Below, piece after piece: positions 12,319 to 13,103 of a stretch of 13,103 nucleotides of DNA. The DNA lies in the NCBI GenBank assembly GCA_020861055.1, contig JAJBTD010000128.1, positions 1 through 13,103 of the forward strand. Direction: 5' to 3'. Position 1 is the first letter of the stretch. Every line of letters starts with the position of its first letter. Under the pieces are notes generated by a model that did no database searches, was not told the DNA's origin, and saw only the letters and a program-made list of their open reading frames with translations. Made by a program: the position numbers and the translations under genes. This DNA is from Clostridiales bacterium (GTDB taxonomy: Bacteria; Bacillota; Clostridia; Oscillospirales; Oscillospiraceae).

Positions 12319-13103
12319 ATGGAAATTCTCATTGTCGGGGCCGGAGCCATCGGTATCGCCCTGGGAGCCGGACTTGCAGGCGCCGGTCAGCAGGTCTCCT
12401 TTCTCGCCCGCGGCGCTACGCTGGAGGCCATCCGCTCCGGCGGCGTTCACCGCACCGGGCTGTTCGGGGAGGTACACATTCCCCCGTCACAGGTGCGGGC
12501 GGAATCGGACTACGCCTGCTTTGTGCCGGGGCGCTTCGACTACATCCTCATCTGTGCCAAGACGCTGGCCAACGACGACATCAGCCGCAGTCTGGACGCT
12601 CACCGGGACATTTTGAAGCCTCAGGGCAGGCTGGTCATCCTCCAGAACGGCTGGGGAAACGACCGGCCCTATCGCCGGTTCTTTGCCCCAGAGCAGGTGT
12701 GGAACGCCCGTGTCATCACCGGCTTTGAGCGCACCGCTCCCAATGTGAGCAATATCACCGTCCATACCGCTCCGGTGCTGCTGGGGAGCCTCTACGGACT
12801 GGACTGCGCCCCCATGGAGCCGCTGGCCGCTGCCATTCGAGACTGCGGGCTCCCCGCCCAGGCCAGCAACGAGGTGGACAAGGCGCTCTGGGCCAAGATG
12901 CTCTACAACTGCGCCCTGAATCCCCTGGGGGCGGTGCTGGGCGTTCACTACGGCGCTCTGGGGGAGTGCCCGGAGACGAGAGCGATTATGGACGACGTGA
13001 TGGACGAGATCTTTGCCGTCATGGACGCCGCAGGCTACGCCACCTTCTGGCCGGACAGCGGAAGCTATCGACAGGAGTTCTACGGCAAGCTGCTGCCGGA
13101 CAC
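12319..13103 (+). CDS. ketopantoate reductase family protein (3' end beyond window)
   Basis: This belongs to the ApbA/PanE family, NADPH-dependent reductases. The classical member reduces 2-dehydropantoate to pantoate in coenzyme A synthesis. The visible 261 residues include the nucleotide-binding GAGAIG (7-12), AR at 30-31 for the NADPH phosphate, ICAKT (78-82), QNGWGN (109-114) with the substrate-binding Asn, and LWAKMLYNCALNPLGA (190-205). In that last segment K193 is probably the catalytic lysine equivalent to K176 of E. coli PanE. The C-terminal catalytic Glu region lies outside the window. ACGAGG at 12305-12310 is 8 nt before the ATG. No panB, panC or panD is adjacent, and the family has paralogues acting on other 2-oxo acids, so pantoate synthesis is possible but not shown. 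Confidence 0.88.
   Translation, partial: MEILIVGAGAIGIALGAGLAGAGQQVSFLARGATLEAIRSGGVHRTGLFGEVHIPPSQVRAESDYACFVPGRFDYILICAKTLANDDISRSLDAHRDILKPQGRLVILQNGWGNDRPYRRFFAPEQVWNARVITGFERTAPNVSNITVHTAPVLLGSLYGLDCAPMEPLAAAIRDCGLPAQASNEVDKALWAKMLYNCALNPLGAVLGVHYGALGECPETRAIMDDVMDEIFAVMDAAGYATFWPDSGSYRQEFYGKLLPD

Overview
The window reads as ordinary chromosomal DNA of a fairly GC-rich member of the Clostridia. Oscillospiraceae (Flavonifractor, Lawsonibacter or Oscillibacter-like) is my inference from three things: the murA-walJ-rlmH gene order, strong Shine-Dalgarno sites, and frequent TTG starts in GC-rich genes beside AT-rich promoter DNA. All recognisable genes are on the + strand. I see no mobile element, CRISPR array, tRNA or rRNA, and no defence or toxin system. 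I did not find a clearly new multi-gene system.

Layout. Positions 1-29 may hold the last codons of an upstream gene. Positions 30-517 are a long gene-free, AT-rich regulatory stretch. It holds a 16-bp inverted repeat, three AAATTTT blocks spaced exactly 20 bp apart, a 15-bp palindrome, a sigma-A promoter with extended -10, and a structured leader. Positions 518-3219 carry a housekeeping envelope/ribosome cluster: murA (peptidoglycan precursor synthesis), walJ/yycJ (metallo-beta-lactamase-fold hydrolase of the WalRK locus) and rlmH (23S rRNA pseudouridine methyltransferase). murA and walJ both most likely start at TTG. A GC-rich hairpin without a U tract separates rlmH from a MATE efflux transporter (3282-4643).

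A strong promoter (TTGACC-17-TATAAT at 4719-4747), with an inverted repeat over its -35, starts a second unit. This comprises a 1151-residue multidomain GH2 beta-glycosidase, a cysteine desulfurase 21 bp downstream, and a GH67 alpha-glucuronidase. It ends at a strong terminator at 11481-11525. Neither glycosidase has a signal peptide, so both probably act in the cytoplasm on imported oligosaccharides. The GH67 enzyme points to 4-O-methylglucuronic-acid-substituted xylo-oligosaccharides. No transporter or regulator is present, and a sulfur-metabolism gene sits between the two glycosidases.

The last part holds an unrecognised 231-residue protein (TTG start) and the first 261 codons of a ketopantoate-reductase-family dehydrogenase cut by the window edge. 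That gene has its own promoter inside the 3' end of the unknown gene, and the -10 overlaps the unknown gene's stop codon. The observations most worth following are the murA upstream region, the GH2/desulfurase/GH67 arrangement with its operator-like promoter, the duplicated C-terminal modules of the GH2 enzyme, and the unknown protein.
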